64,000 bases of DNA from Kitasatospora sp. MAP5-34. Its GTDB lineage: Bacteria > Actinomycetota > Actinomycetes > Streptomycetales > Streptomycetaceae. The stretch spans positions 97,294 through 161,293 of the forward strand of contig NZ_JARXZC010000011.1 of the NCBI RefSeq assembly GCF_029894335.1, in the 5' to 3' direction. Below are positions 1 through 7,774 of the stretch, one piece after another. The position numbers and the translations under genes were made by a program. Positions within the stretch are counted from its first letter, which is position 1. Every line of letters starts with the position of its first letter. Under the pieces are notes generated by a model. It ran no database searches. It was not told the DNA's origin and worked only from the letters and a program-made list of their open reading frames with translations.

Positions 1-710
1 AGGAGCCCCGCGATCAGCAGGGGCAGGGTGCGCGAGGAGTGCAGCGCGATCAGGCCGCCGACCAGGGCTCCGGCGAACATCGAGAGCACCGAGAGCGCGC
101 GGCGGACGAACCTGCTGTCGGAGCCGCCCGCGAGGCGGCCGTCGGCGCTGATGCCGGTGATGGTCAGGGTGAGCACGGTGGTGGTGAAGTCCGGGACGGC
201 CAGGCGGCGGGCTGCGGCGTTCTGAGTACCCATCGCGAGGGCGAGCAGAATGATGATCAGATCGCGACCTGTTCCCGTGAACGGGTCCGCCAGGCTCTCG
301 CTGCAGACGTACGCGACCAGGACGAGCGCCGTCTCCAGCAAGGTGATCCCGAGCAGCAGCCTGGCGCGGTGGCCGGGGAACCGATTGCAAACCCTGCCGC
401 CGAGCAGGGCACCCGCCGAGAACGCGAGCAGGGCCAGCAGCGACGCCTTGAGCGAGAAGGCGGGGGCTCCGGCGATCGAGAAGGCCGTGAAGACCACGTT
501 GCCGGTCATGTTGGCGACGAAGACGTTGCCCAGGACGAGGTAACTGAAGGCGTCGACCATGCCGGTGACGACGGTGAGCGCCAGCAGCATCGGCTGCAGC
601 GGGCCGTGGCGGTCGTCCGGGCCGGGGGCGAGGGTGGCCCACAGGTCGCGCAGCGGCGTGAAATGCAGTGGCGTGAAATGCGGTGGCGTGAATCGCGGCG
701 GGCTGGTCAC
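1..710 (-). CDS. DUF1275 (YoaK-like) membrane protein, 3' end cut by window edge
   Basis: The minus-strand reading frame is open to the left edge, so the C-terminus is missing. About 236 residues are visible. The stretch VTGMVDAFSYLVLGNVFVAN followed by MTGNVVF is the hallmark of DUF1275/YoaK integral membrane proteins, and several hydrophobic segments follow. The substrate is unknown for the family. An ATG at 764 is in frame but lies inside the arm of a strong hairpin. The GTG at 710 has GGAG seven bases upstream, so I prefer it. The first residues contain a short repeat (HFTPLHFTPL). It follows the PNPOx gene on the same strand, separated by the hairpin, so it may be transcribed separately. 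Confidence 0.85.
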   Translation of the reverse strand, partial: MTSPPRFTPPHFTPLHFTPLRDLWATLAPGPDDRHGPLQPMLLALTVVTGMVDAFSYLVLGNVFVANMTGNVVFTAFSIAGAPAFSLKASLLALLAFSAGALLGGRVCNRFPGHRARLLLGITLLETALVLVAYVCSESLADPFTGTGRDLIIILLALAMGTQNAAARRLAVPDFTTTVLTLTITGISADGRLAGGSDSRFVRRALSVLSMFAGALVGGLIALHSSRTLPLLIAGL

Positions 711-752
711 GGTGGCGCTCCGATCGGGAGGGGCGGTCCGGCTGGGCGCCCG

Positions 753-806
753 GGCGTGTCTCATGATCCCCGGCGTCGGCGTCCGGCGGGGATCGTGAGA
801 CACGCC
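753..806 (-). terminator. 20-bp-arm hairpin directly after the PNPOx stop codon
   Basis: Arms 753-772 and 787-806 are complementary at 19 of 20 positions, with a 14-base loop. The stem begins immediately after the stop codon of the upstream gene (807-809). No U-tract follows, which is usual for streptomycete terminators. It probably separates the PNPOx transcript from the DUF1275 gene. Confidence 0.75.
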
Positions 807-1511
807 CTACGGCCAGAGCAGCCTGCGGCGCCAACTGCCGTCGTCCTGGCGGCGGTACGCCAGACGGACGTGCCGACGGTGCTGGTCACCCTGCCAGAAC
901 TCCACCTCCTCGGCGAGCACCGAGTAGCGGGTGTGGCCGGGCGCGGGGGTGGACGGGTCGCGTTCCCGCAGCGCCGCCGCTGACTCCCAGGCCCGCTCGA
1001 ACTCCGCCGGGCCGGAGAGCGGCAGGCTCTGCCGGCCGACCAGCGTCGCGATGTGCGCGGCCGGGCTCAGCCCGCGTACGTCCGGCGCCGCCCACGCCAG
1101 ATCCAGCGCCTCCACCCGCCCCCGCAGCCGGATCTGCCGTCCGAGGGCCGGCCAGTACGAGGTGAGCGCCGCCCACGGGGAGACCGCGAGCTGACGGCCC
1201 ATCGGGCTGCGGGCGTCGGCCTGGAAGGACCACGCGCCACGCGCCACGTCGAGGTCGCGCAGGACCAGCATCCGGGCGTCCGGGTGGGAGTCCTCGCCGA
1301 CGGTGCTGACCGTGACCACCTGCGCGTCGGGCACGTCCGCCGTCATCGCGCCGAGCAGCCATTCCACGTAGAGCGGCGCGGGCTCGGCCGGCGCCACCGC
1401 CGGATCGAACCCGGGCAGCTCACGAGCCATCGGCGGCCGCTCGCGAAGCAGCCGGCGGAGCTCCTCCACGGGTGATCCGTCCGGCCCGACACCTGTTGAC
1501 CGCTGCGACAC
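807..1511 (-). CDS. Pyridoxamine 5'-phosphate oxidase (PdxH)-like FMN enzyme
   Basis: The 234-residue protein has the PNPOx split-barrel layout. The N-terminal helix ends in PLYVEWLLGAM, the flavin-binding strand region reads ARMLVLRDLD, a middle section contains WPALGRQIRLRG, and the C-terminal segment ends SWRRRLLWP. The last part resembles the PdxH C-terminal dimerisation region, which usually ends RLxP. Family members oxidise pyridoxamine or pyridoxine phosphate to PLP, or reduce other substrates with FMN or F420, so the exact substrate is not certain. The GTG start has TAGGAGG seven bases upstream. Only nine bases separate it from the stop of the adenylation-domain gene, so the two are very likely cotranscribed. 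Confidence 0.8.
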   Translation of the reverse strand: MSQRSTGVGPDGSPVEELRRLLRERPPMARELPGFDPAVAPAEPAPLYVEWLLGAMTADVPDAQVVTVSTVGEDSHPDARMLVLRDLDVARGAWSFQADARSPMGRQLAVSPWAALTSYWPALGRQIRLRGRVEALDLAWAAPDVRGLSPAAHIATLVGRQSLPLSGPAEFERAWESAAALRERDPSTPAPGHTRYSVLAEEVEFWQGDQHRRHVRLAYRRQDDGSWRRRLLWP

Positions 1512-1520
1512 GTCCGCCTC

Positions 1521-3737
1521 CTACCGTCCGGGCCCGAGGCTATCGCGTTCAGCGCGCCCGGCCGTCCCGGCCGACACTCCGGGCGGCCGCCAGGCGAGGA
1601 ACCGGACCACCACCACGGCGGCGACGATCAGGCTCACGTCGAACCCGTGGACCAGTACCACCTGCCGGGGCCAGTCGGTGGCCCGGCCGACGCGGTACCA
1701 GCGGTACCAGTTGTCCTGCGGCCACCACACGCCCAGCAACCAGGCGATCGAGATCAGGGTGCGGACCGTCAGACCGCGTGGACGGCCGTGGCGTTCGAGG
1801 ACGCTCCGGCCGAGGACCAGGAAGGCGACGGCGGCACCGAAGCCCAGACACTCGAAGGCGTACAGCAGCCGGACCAGCCCCGCCCAGGGCGCCGGAACCC
1901 CCGAGAGGCTGGTGGAGCCGTACCGGAGGACATCGGTGAGGACCGCCGCGAGTGCCCCGAACAGGACGGTCAGGACCGCCCAGGTCACAGCGCCGGGCGG
2001 CTCCGCCGGCCGGGGGTTCACGGGCTGCGGCGCGGCGCGGGGCGCGGCGTGGGGAGTGCTGTGGGGAGCGTTGTGGCGGGCAGGGCGGGGTGTGGTGGGC
2101 GGCGCGGAGTGTGGGTGCGGGGGTGCGTACGGGTGCGGATGCGGGTGCGGGTGCGTTTGGCCGGGCGCGGTCGGCAGGGGGAGGCCGCGTCGGTCGAGTC
2201 TGCCCGCGCGGGTGCGGGGCAGGGCGGGCAGCGGGACGACGGTGCCGGGCACCAGGTTCGGCGGCAGCCGGTCGGCCAGGTACGAGCGCAACGTCCCCGG
2301 CTCGGTGGTCGCGTCGGCGGCGGGGACGACGTACGCGACCAGCCCGGATCGGTCGGGCGCGGTCTCGATCTCGGCGACCACGCTCTCCAGGACGAGGGGG
2401 TGGCCGCGCAGCACCGCCTCGAGCTCGGCCACCGCAGTGGCGCCCGTCGGGTCGGCGGTGTCCGGGCCGACGGCCCGTCCGACGAACTCCAGCAGCCCGT
2501 CCGGCCGCAGCCGTCCGATGTCGCCCGTGCGGTGGACCCGGCCGTCCGGGTCCAGCTCGGAGTGCTCGAAGCGCTCGGCGGTCAGCTCGGGCCGGCGCAG
2601 GTAGCCCCGGCCGAGGCCGGGCCCGGCGAGGCAGATCTCACCCGCCTCGCCGGGAGCCACCGGTCTGCCGCGCCGGTCGAGCAGATGGACCCGGGTGCCC
2701 GGGAACGGCCGCCCGATCAGCGAGATCCGCTCGGCCTGCTCCGGAGCGTCCAGCAGTGTGCTGCTGTCGAAGTAGGTACTGTCGACGGCGGCCTCGGCGA
2801 CCCCGTACACGTTGAGGTGGCGGACCCCGGGGCCCAGGTAGCGCTGCAGCCGCAACTGTTCGTCGAGATACCACTTCTCCGCTCCCACGGAGAGCAGCCG
2901 GACCTTGCCCAACTCCAGCCCGAGCGGCAGGAGATGGGCGAACAGCCGGCGCAGGGTGTGGACGTTGGTCTCCAGCACGGTGACCCCCTCCCGGATCACC
3001 AGGTCGTGCAGCAGGGCGATCGGCGCGGCCTGGTCCGGGGTGAAGTCGCGGTCCGCCATCACCAGGGTCCCGCCGGTGCACAGCGCGCGGATCCATTCGG
3101 CGGTGAAGACGTCGGACTCCAGCGTCGCCGTCTGCAGGAACCGGTCGGCGGCCGAGAGTTGGTAGACGCGTCGCCAACCCCGGTAGGAGTGCAGCAGGTT
3201 GCCGTGTTCGATCAGCGCACCCTTGGGCAGGCCGGTCGACCCGGAGGTGTAGAACACGCAGGCCAGGTCGGATGGTTGGAGGTCCACGCCCAGCGGCGTG
3301 GGCGGGTGCGCGGCGATCGCACCGGCCAGCGTGTCGAGGCAGAGCACGGTACGCGCACTCGCGTCCGTGAGCCTGACCCGGTTCACCTCCTGGGTGATCA
3401 CCATCGCGGGGTCGGAGTCGGAGAGCATATGACGGATCGTGTGGTCGGGCCCGCTCGGCTCCAACGGCACATACGCGGCGCCCGCCTTGAGTACCGCGAG
3501 CACCGCCGTCAGCAGCTCGGGCTCCCGTCCCAGCGCCACGGCGGCGACCGCACCCCGCCGCAGCCCGAGCTCGGCCAGATGCCGGGCCAGCCGGTTCGCC
3601 CGCGCCTCGAGCTCGCCGTACGTCAGCCGGACCGAGCCGCACACCAGCGCGGTCGTCCGGGGCGCGCTGCGGGCCTTCTCCTCGAACAGCTGGTGGACGC
3701 TCCGGGCCTCGCCGGACGGTTCGGCAGCGCTGCTCAT
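1521..3737 (-). CDS. Stand-alone adenylation domain fused to a four-helix membrane domain
   Basis: 738 residues. Residues 1-520 are an NRPS-type AMP-binding domain: A3 is YTSGSTGLPKG (163-173), A5 is NVYGVAEA (309-316) and A7 is HRTGDIGRLRPDG (402-414). The A8 region is degenerate, and A10 reads RTRAGRLDRRGL, with arginine (513) where the catalytic lysine of NGKVDR normally sits. A His/Pro-rich linker (about 527-580) leads to four predicted membrane helices near 585-605, 622-645, 658-675 and 693-713. There is no carrier, condensation or thioesterase domain. The ATG at 3737 has AGGAGGGG upstream; a longer N-terminus from 3872 lacks such support. It forms an operon with the PNPOx gene. The substrate is unknown, and the missing lysine raises doubt about full adenylation activity. 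Confidence 0.85.
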   Translation of the reverse strand: MSSAAEPSGEARSVHQLFEEKARSAPRTTALVCGSVRLTYGELEARANRLARHLAELGLRRGAVAAVALGREPELLTAVLAVLKAGAAYVPLEPSGPDHTIRHMLSDSDPAMVITQEVNRVRLTDASARTVLCLDTLAGAIAAHPPTPLGVDLQPSDLACVFYTSGSTGLPKGALIEHGNLLHSYRGWRRVYQLSAADRFLQTATLESDVFTAEWIRALCTGGTLVMADRDFTPDQAAPIALLHDLVIREGVTVLETNVHTLRRLFAHLLPLGLELGKVRLLSVGAEKWYLDEQLRLQRYLGPGVRHLNVYGVAEAAVDSTYFDSSTLLDAPEQAERISLIGRPFPGTRVHLLDRRGRPVAPGEAGEICLAGPGLGRGYLRRPELTAERFEHSELDPDGRVHRTGDIGRLRPDGLLEFVGRAVGPDTADPTGATAVAELEAVLRGHPLVLESVVAEIETAPDRSGLVAYVVPAADATTEPGTLRSYLADRLPPNLVPGTVVPLPALPRTRAGRLDRRGLPLPTAPGQTHPHPHPHPYAPPHPHSAPPTTPRPARHNAPHSTPHAAPRAAPQPVNPRPAEPPGAVTWAVLTVLFGALAAVLTDVLRYGSTSLSGVPAPWAGLVRLLYAFECLGFGAAVAFLVLGRSVLERHGRPRGLTVRTLISIAWLLGVWWPQDNWYRWYRVGRATDWPRQVVLVHGFDVSLIVAAVVVVRFLAWRPPGVSAGTAGRAERDSLGPGR

Positions 3738-3940
3738 GGACCCATCCCCTCCTGGTTCCCGCGACTCTCCCCGGAGGCACCCCTTGCACAGCCCACCCGC
3801 CCCCACTGACAGTGTGCGGCCAGTCGGCCTGGGTGATCCGCCTCCGTTCAGGGGGAGTTGAACATCTGCCACGGGCCCGGAGCACGGCCCTGCCGACGCG
3901 CCCGCCCCGGGACCGCCCTGCGAGCTGCCGGCTGCCCAGA

Positions 3941-3989
3941 ACCACCGCGCACGCGCCGGCGTTCGGGGCGGCGGCGCGTGCGCGGTGGT
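3941..3989 (-). terminator. Perfect 18-bp stem terminator after the glutathione peroxidase gene
   Basis: The arms 3941-3958 and 3972-3989 are exact reverse complements (accaccgcgcacgcgccg on the left) with a 13-base loop. The hairpin lies 25 bases downstream of the stop codon of the minus-strand glutathione peroxidase gene. Confidence 0.85.
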
Positions 3990-4014
3990 CGGGGAGGTTG
4001 CCGAAGGGGGTTGG

Positions 4015-4503
4015 TCAGGCCGGGAGTTGGGCCTCGATGGCGGTGATGACCTCGTCGGCCTCGGGCTCGGTGCGGGGGCGGAAGCGGTCGGCGACGGTGC
4101 CGTCCGGGGCTATCAGGAACTTCTCGAAGTTCCAGGTCACGTCGCCCGCCGTGCCCTCGGCGTCCGTGGTCTTGGTCAGCTCGGCGTAGAGGGGGTGACG
4201 GTCGTCCCCGTTGACGTCGAGCTTCTCGAAGAGCGGGAACGAGACCCCGTACGTGGTCGAGCAGAAGGTCTGGATCTCCTCCGCGCTGCCCGGCTCCTGG
4301 CCCATGAACTGGTTGCAGGGGAAGCCGAGGACGCTGAAGCCGCGCTCGGCGTAGCGCTGCTGCAGCCGCTCGAGCCCGGAGTACTGCGGTGTCAGGCCGC
4401 ACTTCGAGGCGACGTTGACGATGAGCAGGGCCTTGCCCTGGTAGTCGGCCAGCTTGGCGGGCTCGCCGGTCAGGGTGCTGAGCGGGATGTCGTACAGGCT
4501 CAT
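4015..4503 (-). CDS. Glutathione peroxidase family thiol peroxidase
   Basis: 162 residues, the usual length for the bacterial GPx/BtuE family. The active site motif VASKCGLT carries the peroxidatic cysteine (Cys35), and FPCNQF (61-66) and WNFEKFL (123-129) supply the Gln, Trp and Asn of the catalytic tetrad. It reduces hydrogen peroxide or lipid peroxides in the cytoplasm. Actinobacterial members normally use thioredoxin or another thiol rather than glutathione, since actinobacteria make mycothiol. The ATG at 4503 has GAAGGAA upstream; an in-frame upstream ATG at 4557 has less support and would overlap the candidate promoter. A SigR-like promoter lies about 50 bases upstream, which fits control by thiol-oxidative stress. 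Confidence 0.93.
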   Translation of the reverse strand: MSLYDIPLSTLTGEPAKLADYQGKALLIVNVASKCGLTPQYSGLERLQQRYAERGFSVLGFPCNQFMGQEPGSAEEIQTFCSTTYGVSFPLFEKLDVNGDDRHPLYAELTKTTDAEGTAGDVTWNFEKFLIAPDGTVADRFRPRTEPEADEVITAIEAQLPA

Positions 4504-4552
4504 GAAGGTTCCTTCGGGGTGGTGATCCGGCGGTGGGTCTCCCGCCGGAGCC

Positions 4553-4582
4553 GACAACCGTACGCGGGCCCCTGGTGTTCCC
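4553..4582 (-). promoter_or_regulatory. SigR-like promoter of the glutathione peroxidase gene
   Basis: On the minus strand GGGAAC (4582-4577) and GTTGTC (4558-4553) are separated by exactly 18 bases. This fits the SigR thiol-stress promoter pattern GGAAT-N18-GTT described in Streptomyces. It would give a leader of roughly 40 bases before the ATG at 4503. The match is by eye. Confidence 0.6.
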
Positions 4583-4739
4583 GATCGCGGGCCGGTCCCG
4601 TCGGTGCCTCCCGGTTCTTTGCCGAAGCTTTGTCAACTCATCGGGGGCGTAAGCCGTGTGACATGTGCAATGGTACAACGTCCGCCGACCGGACCGGCGG
4701 CAGCCGCCGCTTCCGCCGAACACCGAGAAGGGAATCCTT

Positions 4740-6737
4740 GTGGCCGCAGTACCCACGGGCGCACTGCCGCGCAGGGCGAAGCTGTTCGCCTCCGCGCTGC
4801 TCTCACTCGGGCTGGCGTTGACCGGAGTGTCCGGAACCGCCGCCGTCGCACAGGCTGCTGACGCCCAGTCAGCCATGGCCGCCTCCGCAGCCGACGCCCA
4901 CCCGGCCTCGGCCGGCTGGGTGCAGACCCACGGCACCTGGGTGCAGATCCAGCCCGGCCACCCGCACGCCGCAGCCGCCGCCCGCCCGGCCGCCGCCCCG
5001 CAGTCCGCGCAGTCGTCGACCCTGCCGAAGCCGGGCGGGACGCAGCCCAATGCCGATCCGGCGCCTGGGCAGAACGTCGTCGTGGTCAACAACGGCCAGC
5101 CGGACATGACCTACCAGGGCAGCCAGGACTCCGTCGGGGTCACCTCGGGACCGCCCAAGGTCTACGTCATCTACTGGGGGTCGCAATGGGGTACCGCCGG
5201 GAAGGACGCGGACGGCAACACCACGCTCTCCAACGACCCGGACAACGCCGCGCCCTACCAGCAGTCCTTCTTCAAGGGCCTGGGTAGCAACGGCGACGCC
5301 TGGAGCGGCGTGATGACCCAGTACTGCGAGAACGTCGCCACCGGCAGTGCCAACTGCCCGGCGGGTGCCTCGCACGTGGGCTACCCGCAGAGCGGTGGCA
5401 CGCTGGCCGGCGTCTGGGTGGACAACTCCACCGCCGCGCCCCAGCAGGCGACCGAGCCGCAGATCGCCGCCGAGACGGCAGCCGCCGCGAAGCACTTCGG
5501 GAACACCACCCAGGCACAGAACCGCAACGTGCAGTACGTGGTGACCACGGCGAAGGGCATGGACCCGGACAGCTGGCACGAGCTCAACACCTGGTGCGCC
5601 TGGCACACCTTCGAGCGCTCCAGCTACGGCACCCTGGCCTACACGATCATGCCGTACCTGACCGACTACAAGTACTGCGGCACCAACTGGATCAACCCCG
5701 GCCCGCGCGGACGCCTGGACGGCTGGTCGATCCTGGGCGGCCACGAGTACGCCGAGACGATCACCGACCAGAATGCGATGGGCGGCTGGATCGACCCGGC
5801 CGGCCAGGAGAACGGCGACAAGTGCGCCTGGATCACCCAGGGGACGCCCGGCGGCCTGTTCAACCTCCAGCTCGCCACCGGCGCCTTCGCCGTCCAGACC
5901 ACCTGGTCCAACGACGAGCACACCTGCTCCGGATCCCATCCGGTGGTGGCGAACAAGCCGCTCGTGGTGAGCACGATGTGCGACCGCACCGCACCGCCCG
6001 GCAAGCCGGTCGAGCTGCCGGTGATCGCCTCCGACACGGCCTCGGCCAAGCTCAGGTACCGCGCCTCCGGCCTGCCGCGCGGCCTGAGCATCGACCCGCG
6101 CACCGGTGTGATCCGTGGCCGTACCCGGGACGGCGGCTACCACGACGTAACCGTCACCGTCCGTGACGACGCGGGCAACCAGGGGACGACCCGCTTCTGG
6201 TACGGGTTCTTCCCGACCGGCGAGTACGGCTGCCTGGGCATCGAGCAGATCGTCGACCCCGGCTTCGAGGTCCCGGTCGACGCCAAGGGCAACTACCCCG
6301 GCTGGTGGTCGCCGTCCTCGCCCGGCATCATCACCCAGTCCACCGCCCACCAGCCGCACTCGGGCGCGGGCTACGCCTGGCTCGGCCACAGCGCCGCACA
6401 GGACGACTCGCTCTCCCAGGGCGTCGAGACCACCCCCGGCTACACCCGGGCCTCGCTCTCCTTCTGGCTGCACGTCGACTCGGCCAACACCGCCGCGTCG
6501 GCGCAGGACACCCTCACGCTGGAGCTCGACGACCAGTACTCGGGCAAGCGGATAGCCGTGGTCAAGAGCTGGTCCAACCTGGACGCCACCAACGGGTACG
6601 TCCCGGTCTCGATCGACCTGACTCCTTATGTGGCAGCCGAGTTCGGCTCCACGGTGATCGTCAAGTTCACCTCGCACGAGGTCGGGTCCGCGCAGACCGC
6701 GTTCCTGCTGGACGACACCTCCTTCCACCTGAGCTGA
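4740..6737 (+). CDS. Secreted HEYAE-motif protein with Ig-like and C-terminal beta-sandwich domains
   Basis: 665 residues from a GTG with AAGGGA upstream. The N-terminus is a signal peptide (PRRAKLF, a hydrophobic run, then AVAQA). After an Ala/Pro-rich linker comes a domain starting near PPKVYVIYWGSQWG and containing GGHEYAETITD. This HEYAE motif resembles the metal-binding motif of SHEYAEAVTDP-type secreted proteins, so a zinc hydrolase is possible but unproven. A putative Ig domain (SGLPRGLSIDPRTGVIRG) follows, and the C-terminal 170 residues (from about DPGFEVP) look like a carbohydrate- or protein-binding beta-sandwich. Multiple cysteines suit an extracellular protein. It is divergent from the glutathione peroxidase gene and ends at a bidirectional terminator. 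Confidence 0.75.
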   Translation: MAAVPTGALPRRAKLFASALLSLGLALTGVSGTAAVAQAADAQSAMAASAADAHPASAGWVQTHGTWVQIQPGHPHAAAAARPAAAPQSAQSSTLPKPGGTQPNADPAPGQNVVVVNNGQPDMTYQGSQDSVGVTSGPPKVYVIYWGSQWGTAGKDADGNTTLSNDPDNAAPYQQSFFKGLGSNGDAWSGVMTQYCENVATGSANCPAGASHVGYPQSGGTLAGVWVDNSTAAPQQATEPQIAAETAAAAKHFGNTTQAQNRNVQYVVTTAKGMDPDSWHELNTWCAWHTFERSSYGTLAYTIMPYLTDYKYCGTNWINPGPRGRLDGWSILGGHEYAETITDQNAMGGWIDPAGQENGDKCAWITQGTPGGLFNLQLATGAFAVQTTWSNDEHTCSGSHPVVANKPLVVSTMCDRTAPPGKPVELPVIASDTASAKLRYRASGLPRGLSIDPRTGVIRGRTRDGGYHDVTVTVRDDAGNQGTTRFWYGFFPTGEYGCLGIEQIVDPGFEVPVDAKGNYPGWWSPSSPGIITQSTAHQPHSGAGYAWLGHSAAQDDSLSQGVETTPGYTRASLSFWLHVDSANTAASAQDTLTLELDDQYSGKRIAVVKSWSNLDATNGYVPVSIDLTPYVAAEFGSTVIVKFTSHEVGSAQTAFLLDDTSFHLS

Positions 6738-6770
6738 CGCCCGTTCGGCTCGACCGGCCCCACCGCACCA

Positions 6771-6804
6771 GCGACCCCGTCCCGGCTCCCCTGGGCGGGG
6801 TCGC
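6771..6804. terminator. Bidirectional terminator between convergent genes
   Basis: A 12-bp stem with one G-U-type mismatch (gcgaccccgtcc against gggcggggtcgc) surrounds a 10-base loop. It lies between the stop of the secreted protein (6737, plus strand) and the stop of the DUF309 gene (6838, minus strand), and can serve both. Confidence 0.7.
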
Positions 6805-6837
6805 TGCGGCTGCTGGCTCGTCGTCAGTGACCTGTGG

Positions 6838-7503
6838 TCAGTGGTCGGGCCCGGGCAGGGCGAGTGGGGGCAGGGTGGTGGCGCCGGCCGGGTTCTGCCG
6901 GGCCCACCGCACGAGGCCCCCGGCGTTGATCCGGTACGGCGGGTGCTGTTCGTAGGCGGCGAGGCCCTCCGCCGCACGGGCCAGCAGCGCGACGGCGCCG
7001 ACGGTGTTGCCGCGGGCGGCGTGCGTGAGGCCGACCGCGAACTGCGCCAGGGCCCGCCAGAGCGGGCGCTCGGCCGCCGGGGCGGCCTTCCAGCTGTCCT
7101 CCAGGACCTCGTGGGCGTGGAACGGCCTGCCCGCGTCGAGGAGGCGCTGGGCCTCGGTGAGCGCTGCCTCGGGGGTGCGTTGTACGCCCTCGGGCTGCCG
7201 CATCTCGCCCTGCGTGCCGTACGGGAGGGGCCTGCCGAGGCCGTCGCGCGGGCGTCCGTTCCGGGCCCGGCCCGCCGCGTCGCGGTCCCGGCCCGGCTGT
7301 CGCACGACGGGACGGCGGGCCTGCCCGGCACCCGTACCGGCGTCCGCGTCCGTTCCTGTACCGGCGACCGTACCCGCGCCCCGGACGGCTCCGCAGCGTT
7401 CGCAGGCCGCCGGGGCCGGGTCGCCGAGGTGGCCGCCGCACTCATCGCAGACCTGGCCCAGCCGGCAGGCCGGCTCCCCACCCTGATACTCCGAATCGCC
7501 CAT
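6838..7503 (-). CDS. Zinc-ribbon plus DUF309 domain protein
   Basis: 221 residues. The C-terminal half carries the DUF309 signature FHAHEVLEDSWK and then LWRALAQFAVGLTHA, a small helical domain of unknown function. The N-terminus is unusual: VCDECGG, then ACERCG after about 14 residues, a likely four-cysteine zinc ribbon. An Ala/Gly/Arg-rich linker of about 65 residues joins the two parts. The ATG at 7503 follows a weak purine stretch; in-frame upstream codons look non-coding. It is divergent from the DyP peroxidase gene with about 270 bases between them, and no motif there identifies a regulator. Confidence 0.8.
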   Translation of the reverse strand: MGDSEYQGGEPACRLGQVCDECGGHLGDPAPAACERCGAVRGAGTVAGTGTDADAGTGAGQARRPVVRQPGRDRDAAGRARNGRPRDGLGRPLPYGTQGEMRQPEGVQRTPEAALTEAQRLLDAGRPFHAHEVLEDSWKAAPAAERPLWRALAQFAVGLTHAARGNTVGAVALLARAAEGLAAYEQHPPYRINAGGLVRWARQNPAGATTLPPLALPGPDH

Positions 7504-7774
7504 ACCCCGATTGTCCACCGGCCGGGGTCGGGTCTGGGGTGGGGGGTGTACCAGGTGTCGAACGGGGGCGTGCAACGTGGGAGCGTGCGCTGCCGCAGCA
7601 CCTCGCACTCCTGCGGATGCGCTGTTTGCGCGCAGCGGGCACGGCGTTGCGAACTCGCCGCAGCAGATCAGTCGGACACGATCTATTGAGGTCGGCGGGA
7701 TCGGCGCAGTCGGTGGACTCGGCGTAGCCGTCGGCCCGCGCGGTCAACACCGGAACAGAAGAGACGAGCGAGCC

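Noticed and set aside
2120..2160. Short repeat like a CRISPR or regulatory array
   Set aside because: The hexanucleotide repeat encodes the His/Pro linker within the adenylation gene; no spacers of constant length.
1521..3737. Core gene of a non-ribosomal peptide cluster
   Set aside because: No condensation, carrier or thioesterase domain nearby, and the neighbours are a PNPOx and a DUF1275 gene.
1647..3809. A 720-codon plus-strand frame antisense to the adenylation gene
   Set aside because: Shadow of the real gene; low-complexity Gly/Arg/Gln-rich translation.
4869..7601. A 910-codon open frame on the minus strand
   Set aside because: It runs antisense to the secreted HEYAE protein and DUF309 gene, with low-complexity Gly/Val/Arg-rich translation. 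Such frames arise from GC bias.
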